Below are positions 22,152-33,314 of a DNA stretch of 64,000 nt, in pieces. The DNA comes from Manihot esculenta (lineage: Eukaryota > Streptophyta > Magnoliopsida > Malpighiales > Euphorbiaceae). Both the position numbers and the translations under genes were made by a program. Below the pieces are notes generated by a model. The model had not been told where the DNA came from. It saw only the letters and a list, made by a program, of their open reading frames with translations, and made no database searches. How positions within the stretch are numbered: the first letter of the stretch is position 1; every line of letters starts with the position of its first letter. The DNA lies in the NCBI RefSeq assembly GCF_001659605.2, contig NC_035170.2, positions 28,810,020 to 28,874,019 on the forward strand, written 5' to 3'.

Positions 22152-22605
22152 TGATTAGGGATGAATATTTGGTAGGTTCGGTTCAAAATCGAATTGAACC
22201 GAATAAATTAAAATCCAAATTTTAGTATTTATGAAAACTGAACTGAACTGATTTTGGTCAGAAATCAAACTAAACTAATTTTATTCAGTTCGATTCAATT
22301 CGATTTAATCGGTTTAAATTTTTAATAATTTTTTTATTTATAATTTTAAAATTTAATTGAAATATTTTAACTTTAATATGATTTAATCTCTTCATATTAT
22401 TGAAAATGATATACTATTATCACTAAATCATTTTGATTCGGTTTTTTTAATTTTTTTCTGATCAAAATCGAACCGAACTGAAATAACTAAAATTTTTAAA
22501 ATTAAAAATCGAACCGAATTAAAATGAATAAAAAACCGAATAGAATTTTTAAATTAATTTAGTTTGGTCAGTTTTTTCGGTTTGAACCGAATAATGCTCA
22601 TCCAA
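22152..22605. mobile_element. Old hAT-like non-autonomous element (probable)
   Basis: It starts TAGGGATGAAT with GGTTCGGTTCAAAATCGAA and ends with CGGTTTGAACCGAATAATGC then TCATCC. These imperfect inverted ends, rich in AACCGAA motifs, resemble those of the well-defined element at 32327-33306. No target-site duplication could be read, so the ends are approximate. Confidence 0.5.
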
Positions 22606-23130
22606 CCCATAATAATTTTTTGAAAATAAAATTTTGAGACGCACAATTTTTAAAAATTTGACAAGGGAGACAGACCTGTCACAAATTTTGATATAAAAAT
22701 TTTATTGTTTCAGTGATCAATTTTATATTTTAATTATTTTTTTAGATATTTTGAGTATTTTCATAATTTTACATATTAAAATTTTATTTCTATTATAAAT
22801 AATCTCCCTTAATTATTAGAAACACATTTTTTAATCTTTGAAAAATAAAATTTTTTATTTTTTAACTTATTTTTTTTCTTATTAGTACGGAATCTAAATA
22901 TTTTTTTATCAAATAGTATATAATTATTTTAATAATTATTATTTAAATATTTTAAAAAATAACTTTTATAATAGTGGTTTGATATTTTTTTATTTGTGTT
23001 ATATCATTATGAATAAAATAAATAATTTATTTTTTAGTAAGTTAATTTAGTGGGAACAAAATTTAATTTTAAGAATAGTGGTGATTATAATAATAATAAT
23101 AATAAATAAATAAATAAATAAAGCGAGAAC
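22606..23130. other. AT-rich spacer upstream of the B3 gene
   Basis: No gene seen. It ends in a short AATA/AAT microsatellite near 23088-23121. This stretch has no counterpart in the sister copy at 27990. Confidence 0.55.
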
Positions 23131-23445
23131 CCAAAAGAAAGCAACCATTGGTGAAGAAAGCACCAATCATTTCCAAGCTTCTACCAAAGAAAAGCAATGC
23201 ATCCAGTTTTGTTGCAAGAATCTACCTAGAGAAGCTTTGATAACGAAAGAAAATTTCGGCAATTTTCAACAAAGAACACAAATGATAACGACAAAAAGAT
23301 AGCGATCGAGCTGTCATGTGCACCTCTGAAAATCCACCATGTATCTATCACTCTCTTTCTTTCTTTATTACCCAAAAGAAAAGAAAAGAAAAATCTATTC
23401 AGCTACAGAGAGAAAAAACAAGAGATGGTCCACTGCAGAGCTCAG

Positions 23446-23454
23446 TATAAATAA
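23446..23454 (+). promoter_or_regulatory. TATA box of the B3 gene at 23498
   Basis: CAGTATAAATAATGC lies 52 bases upstream of the chosen start codon. The same box occurs in the sister gene (about 28258). It supports starting at 23498 rather than at the upstream in-frame ATG at 23339, which would lie before the TATA box. Confidence 0.75.
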
Positions 23455-23497
23455 TGCTTCAAGCGCAGAGAAATTTCTCCAACCACTCCACCTAGCC

Positions 23498-23815
23498 ATG
23501 GCAATCTTCTCAAAAGTACTTACAAGTAGTGATATTTTGAGAAGACTATCTATGCCAGAAAATACTTTAAAAGCCTTCCCACCAGCCCAAAAGGGCCATG
23601 AAATCATTTTACCTGTTAAAGATGATGCTGGCATTTTGTGGTCATTCCGTTGCAGGATTCCGGCCATCGGCTTTTCGAAACCAGTTGTTTTTGGGAACTG
23701 GTTTAAGTTCGTTCGCAGTAAAGATTTGAAGCCCGGCGATACCATCGTGTTGTATAAAGAGATGGATAAGAGTAGTGGAGCTCAATACAAGATTGAAGTG
23801 AAGAAAAGGGACTAA
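23498..23815 (+). CDS. Short B3-domain protein without an RLFG tail
   Basis: The 105-residue protein consists of one B3 DNA-binding domain: VLTSSDILRRLSMP (7-20), LWSFRCRIP (47-55) and NWFKFVRSKDLKPGDTIVLY (67-86), which is the most canonical B3 core in the window. It ends KIEVKKRD, so the RLFG motif of its neighbours is absent. The frame is open upstream to 23339, but that extension precedes the TATA box and is Lys/Ser-rich, so the Met at 23498 is chosen; it aligns with the sister gene's start. A segmental duplicate lies at 28309-28695. It is probably nuclear and DNA-binding; targets are unknown. Confidence 0.88.
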   Translation: MAIFSKVLTSSDILRRLSMPENTLKAFPPAQKGHEIILPVKDDAGILWSFRCRIPAIGFSKPVVFGNWFKFVRSKDLKPGDTIVLYKEMDKSSGAQYKIEVKKRD

Positions 23816-24169
23816 GTTATTAGGAAAGATACTGTAACTTGTAAAAATACCCTTGTGATAAATCACCATTACCATTATCTTTGAGCCTTAATTGCAGAAT
23901 TAGCTAGCCAAAACATGCTGGAAACTAGATTAATTGACTGCTAAGAGGAAAATCTAACGATAATGCAAATGCTCAAGTCCCCTGCTCTGTTTCCTGCTAT
24001 CTAATTGTTAGAAGCTCCAATCGGTGAGTTGATTACACAAGTAGCTGGCTGAGCCATTCTCGAAATTAAGCAGATTCATTACCGAGAGAAAAGCTAGTGA
24101 TTATCGAAATATTCCCAGTACTCTGCTCGGCTCTGTTTCTCTTGCAACCTACTCTGTTCCCTGTCTCTC

Positions 24170-25480
24170 TATTAATAAAAAGAAATTTATTATTTAGTTC
24201 ATATTCATTTGTTGATTTTTTAATTTTAAAAAAATAAATTAAAATATTTATAAAATTTAGAAACAAATAAATTTAGAATAAGCTATTATGGTTTATTAGT
24301 TCACAGGCATCCGGAGGCAGCCAAAATGCACATAAAAATGGCTCACCATTTTCAGAGCTCACATTCAGGTGGTGACAAATGTGGCTCAACTGGTTTTGAT
24401 TAAATAGGACCATAGGGTCAGGATTGTAAAACCCCTAAGTTTTTTTTTTTTATTTTTATTTTTTATTTATCGCTGGTTGAAGCACACGTTGGTCCATTGA
24501 TGACCGGCAAGAGAGTCCCAAAGCATTTTTGCCTTTTCATCTCAATTACCAGATTATGTTAAATAATTGGAAAATTTTCTATTTATTTCGTTGGTATTGA
24601 AAATTTTGTTGATTAATCTGTTAATTTTAAATTTTAATAAGTATATAAAATATTTCTTAAATTCTAAAAATATAATAATTAATTTATTCCTATAATTTTA
24701 AATTTATATCATACAGTAGAAAGAAACGAATAATATTTTTTAATATATCAATTTATTTTAGTCCTATACAAGTAAGTTATTTATACTTATTTTTTAATCT
24801 ATTTTAGTTTTATACAAACAGACTATTTATGCTTGTCCATAAAATTAAATTACGTATCATGCACAGTTTATAAGAATTCAAAAAAAATAATAATGTAATT
24901 TTTTAAAAAAAATTTAAGTTAAATTAATACAAATACATAAAACCCTTGTACAAAATAATATAACTTTAAATATTAGTTCACTGTGTCATCACTCAATTAT
25001 TCGATAATTTTATTATTAATTTGGTCATCCAGTAATATCAGGTTATCAGGTCGATAAATCGTCTGGTCATTATATGGTTATATTAGATTATTCATTAGAT
25101 CAATCATTAGAATATTAAATCGATCACCAAATTATTGCCTGTCAAATCATCTCATTTATTCATCTAATCGTCCATCAATTTATTTCGTCTAGTCATTTAA
25201 TTGTCCTTCTAGTCATTTAATCCGTTAAATCACAAATTATCTCATTTAGTCAAATTCTTTAAAAAAAAGCAAAATATTTTCTCCTAAACTTTGAAAATAT
25301 TTTATACTTAAAATTTAAATTTAAAATTGCTGATTATGAGAAAAAGAACTCCTCTCATCACCTTTTAAAGGTAAAAGATAAAATAATTTTTCTTAAAATG
25401 TTTCCATATATGGTTAATTTAATTTTAATTCACTTTATCTACTTAGCATATTGTAGCCGACATTTTATAACTTTGAAAAA
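24170..25480. other. AT-rich spacer with a TCAT/ATCG low-complexity stretch
   Basis: No gene supported. Around 24990-25250 the sequence is a loose repetition of GTCAT, TCATCT and AATCG words with no fixed period. Confidence 0.55.
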
Positions 25481-25690
25481 GGTCATATGGAATCTTAATA
25501 CCTTTTCTTAGTCTACCAGAAGCAAGACACTCCCGAGTTCTCAACAATCTTGCAATGGCCCCACTTGCATATACCATTTATTTTATAGCCCACGAGTTGT
25601 GCAACATACATTCCAGTGGTTTTGGAACTCAGCAAAATGTCACATGCATCAAATCATATCATTACCTTTATGTGATGAGGATGAACGTGG

Positions 25691-25724
25691 ACCAATCAAA
25701 TCCTTTAACTTCTCCTATAAAAAG
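25691..25724 (+). promoter_or_regulatory. CCAAT and TATA boxes of the B3 gene at 25786
   Basis: ACCAATCAAATCC is followed by CTCCTATAAAAAGAACAGC. The TATA box (25716-25724) is 70 bases upstream of the ATG. The same promoter is recognisable at 10025-10110 and 13535-13625 without a gene behind it. Confidence 0.75.
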
Positions 25725-25785
25725 AACAGCATTTGGATCCCAATCTTCCCAACAATCAAGAGTCTCCATATTTGCTTAATTAGCC

Positions 25786-26181
25786 ATGTCCACTCTTGAA
25801 GTTCTCTTTACAAAGAAGCTGACGGATACTGATTTCAAACATCGAATGGCAGTTCCAATGGAGACTTATCAGCTGGGTGTCTTCTCCATACCAGAAGGTG
25901 AATTTTCTAAAGAGTTTGATTTTATTGACGTGGATGATAATTCTGTCAAGAAATTCACTTGTTGTAAGCGCATCAAAGGCCACCCTAAACCTGAGTTCCG
26001 CAAGGGTTGGACATGCTACGTAAAAGAGAAACATCTAGTAGAAGGTGATGAAGTTATTTTCTACAAGGAAGAAGATGAAACTGGCAGAATTACATTCAAA
26101 ATCCAGGCTAAAAGAAATCAATGCTTGCTGTTTGGTCAGGATTTGAGGAATCGTGTTCGAGCTTCAACATATTCTAGGTAG
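25786..26181 (+). CDS. Short B3-domain protein with C-terminal LLFGQDL motif
   Basis: The 131-residue single-exon protein is a divergent B3 domain: VLFTKKLTDTDF (6-17), SIPEGEF (34-40), then a strand with KKFTCCKRIKG (55-65), GWTCYVKEKHLVEGDEVIFY (74-93) and KIQAKRNQCLLFGQDL (105-120). The LLFGQDL end corresponds to RLFGVDI in its relatives but has lost the basic residue and the Val. A 10-residue basic tail follows. It is the most diverged member of the cluster, and the start is fixed by the promoter 70 bases upstream. It is presumably a nuclear DNA-binding protein, with no evidence on targets. Confidence 0.85.
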   Translation: MSTLEVLFTKKLTDTDFKHRMAVPMETYQLGVFSIPEGEFSKEFDFIDVDDNSVKKFTCCKRIKGHPKPEFRKGWTCYVKEKHLVEGDEVIFYKEEDETGRITFKIQAKRNQCLLFGQDLRNRVRASTYSR

Positions 26182-26399
26182 TAGTAAGTGATTCTAAAAG
26201 TTCATGTTTGAAAATCTGGTACTAAATAATTATAGTTATTGTTGTTTTTACTGTTATATGAAGAATAAGGTATAAGCTGTAGCAGAGCTTTGCCCTTGAT
26301 TGTCTTCTTGGATTGCTTATTTTCTGTAATTTGTATGGCTTCTTCTATAGTGAAGATGTTAGAATAAATTAATATTTCATTCTCCTTCATTTATCTTTA

Positions 26400-27110
26400 G
26401 CAATATCTATGTTTTTGCAACTGATCTGACAGAGATCATTTCACATGGGAATCTTAATATCTAGAAGCAAGCAAATCCAGACATTGAACCTCGTCCCTTT
26501 CTTTTTGGGTCTTTAGAAGAAAATGAAAAGGACTAATTTGTCCGTACTGATTGTGAAGTGAAAATGTCAACGATCTTTGCAATGGCCGACTACTTGCGTA
26601 TTAATTCAACAGTCTGTACTAACAATTCTTAATTTAATATTCATATACCATTGTCATCTACTTTTATATTATTTGGCACTAAAAATAAAGTTTAGGAATT
26701 TATTTAATTAAAAAAATTAAATTGGATTTTCTTGAACTATAATCAAAAGTTGAAAAACTGATTTGGACTTTTCAAAACAAAATAGTGGATAAAATCTTAG
26801 CAATTTTTAAAATCTAGTGTCCCTTTTCTTGTTTGATAGTAAGACAGACAACAGATCAAAACAGAACTTCTGAGCAAATATAAATTAATTCTATATATAA
26901 AAAATAATATTAATTCATATTTAATTATAATTAATTTATACATTTAATTTTAAAAATAATAACAATTTAATGATTAAATATACAGTCAACAATTTTAAAT
27001 TGATTTTTATTATTATTTTAAATTAAATAATATATCTATTATAAAATATTTATAATTATTATTATAAAATAAAATTTATTATTATTGAAGATTTCCAACT
27101 ATATATTTAA
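26400..27110. other. Spacer with partial B3-flank homology
   Basis: 26440-26610 resembles the upstream flank of the B3 gene at 25786 (CTAGAAGCAAGC, CTTTGCAATGGCC), as if a second promoter flank lost its gene. The rest is AT-rich and empty. Confidence 0.5.
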
Positions 27111-27119
27111 GGATCAGAC

Positions 27120-27465
27120 TATTTATCAAAGAAAAACAAAGAATCGTTTGCATTTGAATTTATAAAATAATAATAAAACAAAGATAGTGATGGACCTTGC
27201 AGTTGATGATCTTTTTCTACGTTGCTTTCTTGTTTGGCCTAACATCCTAATCTCACATACAACAGATGATAAGTCATATAAAATTTCTTTGTCAAGCTTT
27301 GAAATTTTTTTTCATTATTTAATTATAGCTAAAATAGAAAGAAATGTATAAAAAAAATAAATTTGAGTTAAAGTTAGATAAAAAGAAAAATCGTAATTAT
27401 TGCTCGTTTGAAGACTAACGTTTGATCCTCACATGCTTATTGGTTTGGTAGGGTCAGCATGCTTT
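27120..27465. repeat. Upstream part of the B3 segmental duplication, second copy
   Basis: It matches 21440-21860 (ATAAAATAATAATAAAA, CAAAGATAGTGATGG, TCTTGTTTGGCCTA, CTAATCTCACATACAACA). It ends where the foldback element begins. Confidence 0.85.
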
Positions 27466-27988
27466 TAAGTTTTAGGATTTTTATCAATTTAGGGGTGAAA
27501 TTCTTTTTATTTACGGATTTAGAATTATAATAGAAATATTTACGGATTTAGGGTTGGGCGACAGGTAGCGGCCGAAAAATTTGTTTGAGTGGCGCCAGGC
27601 CTTTTTTTTTGTTAAATGACCTGACATGCCATTATTTTTTTTATTTTTTTTTTAAAAATGGATTGACCCTTGATTTTTTTTTAAAATTTTTTTAATTATT
27701 AAAATATTATAATTTTATTAATTAATATATATTTTTTTTTAAAAAAATAAATAATAACCTGGACCATTGTGAGTGGCGTCAGGCCATTTTAAAAAAAAAA
27801 TAATAATAATAATAATAGTCTGGTGCCGCTTAAAGTGGCGTGAGATTCTGGCGTCTGGCGTATAAACGCCAAATAAATTTTTCGACGGCCACCTATCACT
27901 CCAATTCTAAATTTACAAATATTTTTATTCTAACCTCAAATCCGCAAATAAAAAGTCTCCTACCTAAATTCACAAAAAGCCCAAGTTT
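27466..27988. mobile_element. Foldback-type element with long inverted arms
   Basis: Two arms of roughly 110 bases are imperfect inverted copies. The left arm holds TTTTTATTTACGGATTTAG, GCGACAGGTAGCGGCCGAAA and AATTTGTTTGAGTGGCG. The right arm holds CGCCAAATAAATTTTTCGAC, GGCCACCTATCAC and CAAATCCGCAAATAAAAAG. Between them are A/T runs and further GTGGCG(C/T)CAGGCC copies. No coding capacity was seen. The sister copy of the segmental duplication lacks it. Exact ends and a target duplication could not be settled. Confidence 0.75.
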
Positions 27989-28254
27989 TCGATCATTTCC
28001 AAGCTTCTATCAAAGAAAAGCAATGCATCCAGTTTTGTTGCAAGAATATACCTAGAAAAGCTTTGATAAAGAAACAAAATTTTTGCAATTTTCAAAAAAG
28101 AACACAAATGATAAGGACAAAAAGATAGCATGTGGACCTCTGAAAATCCACCACTTATCTATCACTCTCTTTCTTTCTTTATTACCCAAAAGAAAACAAA
28201 AGAAAAATCTATTCAGCTACAGAAAGAAAAAGCAAGAGATGGTCCACTGCCTAG

Positions 28255-28266
28255 CTCAGTATAAAT
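28255..28266 (+). promoter_or_regulatory. TATA box of the B3 gene at 28309
   Basis: CTCAGTATAAATGC lies about 50 bases upstream of the start codon and matches the sister box at 23446. Confidence 0.72.
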
Positions 28267-28308
28267 GCTTCAAGCGCAGAGAAATTTCTCCAACTACTCC
28301 ACCAAGCC

Positions 28309-28695
28309 ATGGCTATCTTCTCAAAAATACTTACGAGTAGTGATATTTTGAGAAGACTATCTATGCCAGAAAATACTATAAAAGCTTTCCCACCAGCACA
28401 AAAGGGCCATGAAATCATTTTACATGTTAAAGATGATTCTGGAAATGTCTGGTCATTCCGTTGCAGGATTCCGGCCATCGGCTTTTCGAAACCAGTTGTT
28501 TTTGGGAACTGGTTTAAGTTTGTTCGCAGTAAAGATTTGAAGCCCAGCGATACCATCGTGCTTTATAAAGAGATGGATGAGAGTAGTGGAGCTCAATACA
28601 AGATTGAAGTGAAGAAAAGAGACCAAGTTATTAGGAAAGATACAGTAACTTGTAAAAATACCCTTGTTATAAATCACCATTACCATTATCTTTGA
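28309..28695 (+). CDS. Short B3-domain protein with stop-loss extension
   Basis: The 128-residue protein is the duplicate of the gene at 23498. It has the same B3 domain, with VLTSSD replaced by ILTSSD, WSFRCRIP (48-55) and NWFKFVRSKDLKPSD (67-81). The sister's stop codon after KKRD is read here as Gln (TAA to CAA), so translation runs 23 codons further into former 3' flank. This adds a His/Tyr-rich tail ending NHHYHYL. Gly in the LKPGD turn is Ser here. The tail has no recognisable domain; whether it is tolerated is unknown. Start and TATA box are conserved with the sister copy. Confidence 0.87.
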   Translation: MAIFSKILTSSDILRRLSMPENTIKAFPPAQKGHEIILHVKDDSGNVWSFRCRIPAIGFSKPVVFGNWFKFVRSKDLKPSDTIVLYKEMDESSGAQYKIEVKKRDQVIRKDTVTCKNTLVINHHYHYL

Positions 28696-29330
28696 GCCTT
28701 AATTGCAGAATTAGCTAACCAAAACATGCTGGGAACCAGATTAATTGACTGCTAAGAGAAAATCTAATGATAATTCAAATGCTCTGTTTCTTGCTATCTA
28801 ATTGTTAGAAGTTGCAATCGGTGAGTTAATTACACAAGTAGCTGGCTGAGCCATTCTCGAAACTAAGCAGACTCATTACCGAGAGAAAAGCTAGTGATTA
28901 TCGAAATGTTCCAAGTACTCTGCTCGGCTCTGTTTCTCTCGCAAAGTACTCTGTTCCCTGTCTTGCTATTGATACAAAAGAGAAATTTATTATTCAGTTC
29001 AGTAAAAATTTATTTATTAGTTCATCTTTTAATTTTAAAATATAAATTAAAATATTTATAAAGAAAATTCAATTTTTAAAATTTTTGACAATTTAATTGA
29101 AACAAATAAATTTAGAATAAGCTACTGTGGTTATTAGTTCACAGGCAGTCGGAGGCAGCCAAAATGCACAAAAAAATGACAAATGTGGCTCAACTGGTCC
29201 TTATCACCTCGAAGTATTTTTTTTTTTTTTTTTTTTTAATCGCTGGTTGAAGCACACGTTGGTCCATTGATGACCAGCAAGAGAGTCCCAAAGCATTTTG
29301 CCTTCTCATCTCAATTACCTGATTATTTAA

Positions 29331-30290
29331 CATAAATTGATTAAAATTATATTTAAATATAAATTATGCCGATTATGTTAAAAATTGATTAAAAATATAT
29401 TTAAATATAAATTATTCAATTAAAATATTTTTATATTTTATAAAATAAAATTTTAAATTCTTATAAATTCATTAATATATTTTAAATATTTATATTATTT
29501 AATTCATATAATTTTAATTACATGTATCATTTAATATATATATATATATTTAAATATTTATATTATTTATTCTTTTTAATTAAAGATAAAACAAGTTGAC
29601 TAACGGTTACTTTAAAAAATGAACTAAATAATTTTATTTCATAAAATATATAAATCTTTTAATTGAAGTAATTTTTGTAAAAATAAAAATTAATAAAATT
29701 TCTAAAAATTCAAGAATCTAATAATAATTCTCTTATAAATAAAGTCTCAATACCAATATAATTTTAAAGCAGTCATCCTAATCTATTCCCTTTTCTTATC
29801 TTTTTTTTTTATTTAAAAAATTTAAATTTAATCTTTGAGATTAACCTCACTATTTAATTTCTTTTATTTTTAAAATATTTATAATATAAGTTATTCACCG
29901 ATTATTTTAATTCAATACTTGAAATTATATAAATTATGATAATTAAATATGATAAAAAAATATTAAATTGATCAAATATATTATTAATTGTACTTTAAAT
30001 TTATTAATTATATTTTAATTTTTTATGAATTAATAAAATTAAATAATAATAATTTTATTATTTCGTAAAAATTTAAAATATAATTAACACTATTATTTAG
30101 TGTAAATAAAAAAATCATTTTAATAATTCACAGATATATTTTAAATTTAAAAAATTTTAAATATATATAAAACTTTAAAATCACATAATATTTTTTATCA
30201 GATAATAGTTTAAACAACTCATATTAAAAAATTTTAAAATTTTATATTAAATATTTAATAGTGAGTAAATTAATTTAATTTATAAAATTT
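29331..30290. other. AT-rich spacer
   Basis: No gene or defined element; long A/T runs throughout. Confidence 0.6.
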
Positions 30291-31088
30291 TATATGTGTG
30301 ATATTTTTTTATTTCTCTACTTAAAATTAAATTTTAATTTTTAAATTTTATACATTAAATAAATGTTTTTTATAAATTTAGTGAAACCGAAGTTATCACT
30401 AAAAAAATAAAATTATGTCCTCTAACTTAAATTTCTACATTAGCCACAGGGATGAGACATATAATTGAAATTAATTTTTATTTAATTAAAAATAATTTTA
30501 AAATCATTGAATTAAACATAATAAATTAATAACGAAAATTTATTACCAACACTAACAAGATGATATTATTTAATTTTAACAACTAATATTTATAGAACGA
30601 AGTAATATAATCATATTAGTTATTTTATTATAACCCCAAGATTAATGTATATAATATAAAAATAATAATTATTTTTTCAAATTATTGATAATTTCAATAA
30701 ACTAATATTGAATAAGACTGAAATTTATAAAAATAATATTTTCAAAATTTAGACTATTAAATTGTTTTTATTAACTTAATATCATCTTTGCTTAATTGAA
30801 TTTTAATACTGCAAATATACTTTTTATCACTTTTATAGCAGCAATTAATTTTTTCTGGCACATTTTGTTTTTCCAATTTAATTTTTTATTAAACTTATTT
30901 TTATTAATGTATTTGATACTAAATATTATTAATATACATTTTAATAAAAACTTAGTCTGCATAAAAATTGAACATAAATATATAAGTAAATTGCTCCGTC
31001 CATCTTTGATTCTCGCCATAAAAAAATAAATATTTGCTTCATATTTGATGAAATTAAGCCATCGGACTTTAAATTATCCATGACATTA

Positions 31089-32030
31089 ATTAACAGCTAA
31101 TTATGAATCACTAAAAATAATGGACTTTTATTTATATATTTCTATGATAATTTTCAGCGTTATAATTATGACTTCCTACTTGGCCACATTATTGGTAGCA
31201 TTGAAGACGAGTTTTGCTGCGTAGCGGAGTCTTATTCCCGTCTAATACTCTAAGAGGATTTCAATTCCAAAGCCCCGAACTCTAAAGACACCGTCCGTCA
31301 AAACTTTTCATTTCTCAACAGGCGATTATGAGATTTTTAAAGATGGAGTCATCTCTACAATAAAATCAGCTACCGCCTAAACTTTCATAGTAATTAACAG
31401 CTAATTATGAATCACTAAAAATAATAGATTTTTGTGTATATATTTTTGCGACAATTTTCAGCGTTATAATTATGGCTTCGTACTTAGCCACATTGTTGGT
31501 GGCACTGAAGGCGAGTTTTGTTGCGTAGTGGAGTCTTATTCTTGTCTAACACTCTAAGAGAATTTCAATTCCAAACCCCTTAACTCTAGAGGCATCATTC
31601 GTTAAAACTTTCAATTTCTCAACGGGCGATTATGAGATTTTATGGTGTAATCTCTATAATGAAATCAGCTACCACCTAAACTTTCATAGTATTTTTTAGG
31701 ACATATCTAATGTCTTATGCTATGCTGACAGCATTACCGCCCAGATGGACAACTGCCCTTACAATTCTAGCATGTGGAGTATCTTCCGCATAGTATAATT
31801 TGTTCTTACTTCGATGGTATGCGATTCGGAATAGGGACGCAATTTTACCTACCGCATGGAATAATTTATTCTTACCTCTATGATATGGGATTCGGAATAG
31901 GAATGCAACTTCATGGTAGACATTAGGACTGCAAACGTCAATTTCTTGAAGAGGATAATTCAACTCTACCCCCTTCAAGACTTGACTGGCATAGTAGATT
32001 GGACTTTGCTCTCCTTTGTCCTCTTAAACG
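31089..32030 (-). pseudogene. Tat-type gypsy RNase H debris with a tandem 304 bp duplication
   Basis: On the minus strand, 32030-31715 carries a piece resembling the RNase H region of gypsy pol, including a SQVLKGVELNYPLQEID-type segment. Further pieces such as VADFIVEMT and WKVLTDGA lie to the left in broken frames. The block 31091-31394 is repeated at 31395-31695 (period 304). Many stops; non-functional. Confidence 0.7.
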
Positions 32031-32326
32031 ATTACAAAGCTTATTGTTTCTTACATCACAAATATATATAAAAATAATATTTCTCCTTCGATAGGTGAGT
32101 TTAGCAAAGGAGGAGATGATAAAAAAAATAAAATGAAAATCATAAAGTCCCAAAAAATATTTCCAAATTTTTGGGACTATAGTTCTCAACAAGTTTATTC
32201 GACAATTTGAGTGTCGAACAAGCTTGTTCAGAAAAACTTTTTCAACACTAACAAGGTCGAACAAGTTCATTCTGTACCATATGCCACATAGCACAGAACA
32301 TAGTGGCTGAGTTGAACACTTATAAT

Positions 32327-33306
32327 TAGGGGTGAGCAGTATTCGGTTTAAACCGAAATAACCGACCGAACCGATTAATTTTAAAAATTTGGTTCGATTT
32401 TATTTTTAATTCGGTTCGAATTTAATTTTCTGAAAAATCGGTGATTTCGGTTCGGTTTGGTTTTATATTAAAAAATTTCGATTAGACCGAACCGAACCGA
32501 AATCACCTATACTACGTCGTTTTGAAATGTACCCTTATTTGCCCTAAATCTAAAAGTCGTGCTTCTCCATTCCACGCCGCCTCACGTCATACATGTTTGT
32601 GCCTCTTCTCTCTTCTCTGAGCTCTGAGCTCCACCTCTTCCAGCGGGTCCACCGTCCACCGTCCAACCTCCACTCTCCTCCGGGACAGAAGAGTGCAAAC
32701 AGTGATAACGAAAGAGTGCAAACAGTGTTGAGCTCGGGTGATGATAACGGAAGAGTGCAAACAGTCCTCCGACATCGAACGATTAACCATCGCGGCTAAC
32801 TCAGGTCATCGCGGATGCGCCACTTAAAAACGCCGACTCCTCCTCACCTCACTATCGCTCTCTAGTCTCTCTCTCCATACAATCGTCGGCGTCGGTCATC
32901 GCTCTCCACGCAATCGTCGGCGTCGGTCGTCGCTCTCCATGCAATCGTCGGATATCGCTCTCCACGCAATCGTCGGCCATCGCTCTCCAGTCCATCGGCT
33001 CTCCGCACCGTCAGCAACTTGGTTGTCCTCAGTCCTCAGTCTTCCTCAGTCCTCAGTCTTCCTTAGTTCTCAGTCCTCGTAGCAACTGTAAAAGGTAAGT
33101 AAAGAGTCAATACGATATTCTCTTGTTTGATAAAATCGGTTCAACCGATTGAACCAATCGAATCGAACCGAACTAAATCGGTTCGATTCGATTCGGTTAT
33201 TTCTCTTATTCGATTCGGTTCGATTTATGTAAAATTCTACAATTCAATTTTTGGTTATTTCGGTTCGGTTCAGTTTTGAACCGAACCGACCGAATGCTCA
33301 CCCCTA
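32327..33306. mobile_element. hAT-type non-autonomous element 1 (980 bp) with 8 bp TSD
   Basis: The element begins TAGGGGTGAGCA and ends TGCTCACCCCTA, flanked by the direct repeat CTTATAAT (32319-32326 and 33307-33314). The sister units carry the uninterrupted site with a single CTTATAAT (near 52668 and 60810), which proves insertion. An 8 bp duplication with TAGGGGTG ends is the hAT signature. Subterminal regions are rich in AACCGAA/TTCGGTT motifs. The GC-rich middle holds short direct repeats (GAGTGCAAACAGT three times; TCGCTCTCCACGCAATCGTC-type repeats) and a GT-starting splice-donor-like end. No transposase ORF. Confidence 0.93.
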
Positions 33307-33314
33307 CTTATAAT

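Larger units (their letters stand above)
23131..24520. repeat. Segmental duplication around a B3 gene, first copy
   Basis: It matches about 27990-29330 over promoter, coding region and 3' flank (for example CATTTCCAAGCTTCTA, GCAATGCATCCAGTTTTG, and CACACGTTGGTCCATTGATG at the far end). The further upstream block 21440-21640 matches 27150-27370. Confidence 0.92.
27989..29330. repeat. Segmental duplication around a B3 gene, second copy
   Basis: Counterpart of 23131-24520, including promoter, B3 gene and 3' flank, clearly above 90% identical by eye. A poly-T tract near 29217-29237 sits where the first copy has TTTTTATTTTTATTTT. Confidence 0.92.

Noticed and set aside
23339..23497. Upstream in-frame extension of the B3 gene at 23498
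   Set aside because: Starts before the TATA box at 23446; the sister gene has no matching extension.
24990..25250. Possible minisatellite with TCAT and AATCG words
   Set aside because: No constant period could be found; treated as low-complexity sequence.
30792..31029. Open frames on both strands in AT-rich sequence
   Set aside because: Phe/Asn/Lys/Ile-only composition, not conserved as a frame in U2.
32593..32799. 68-codon frame in the middle of hAT element 1
   Set aside because: Short and in direct-repeat sequence; no transposase similarity.
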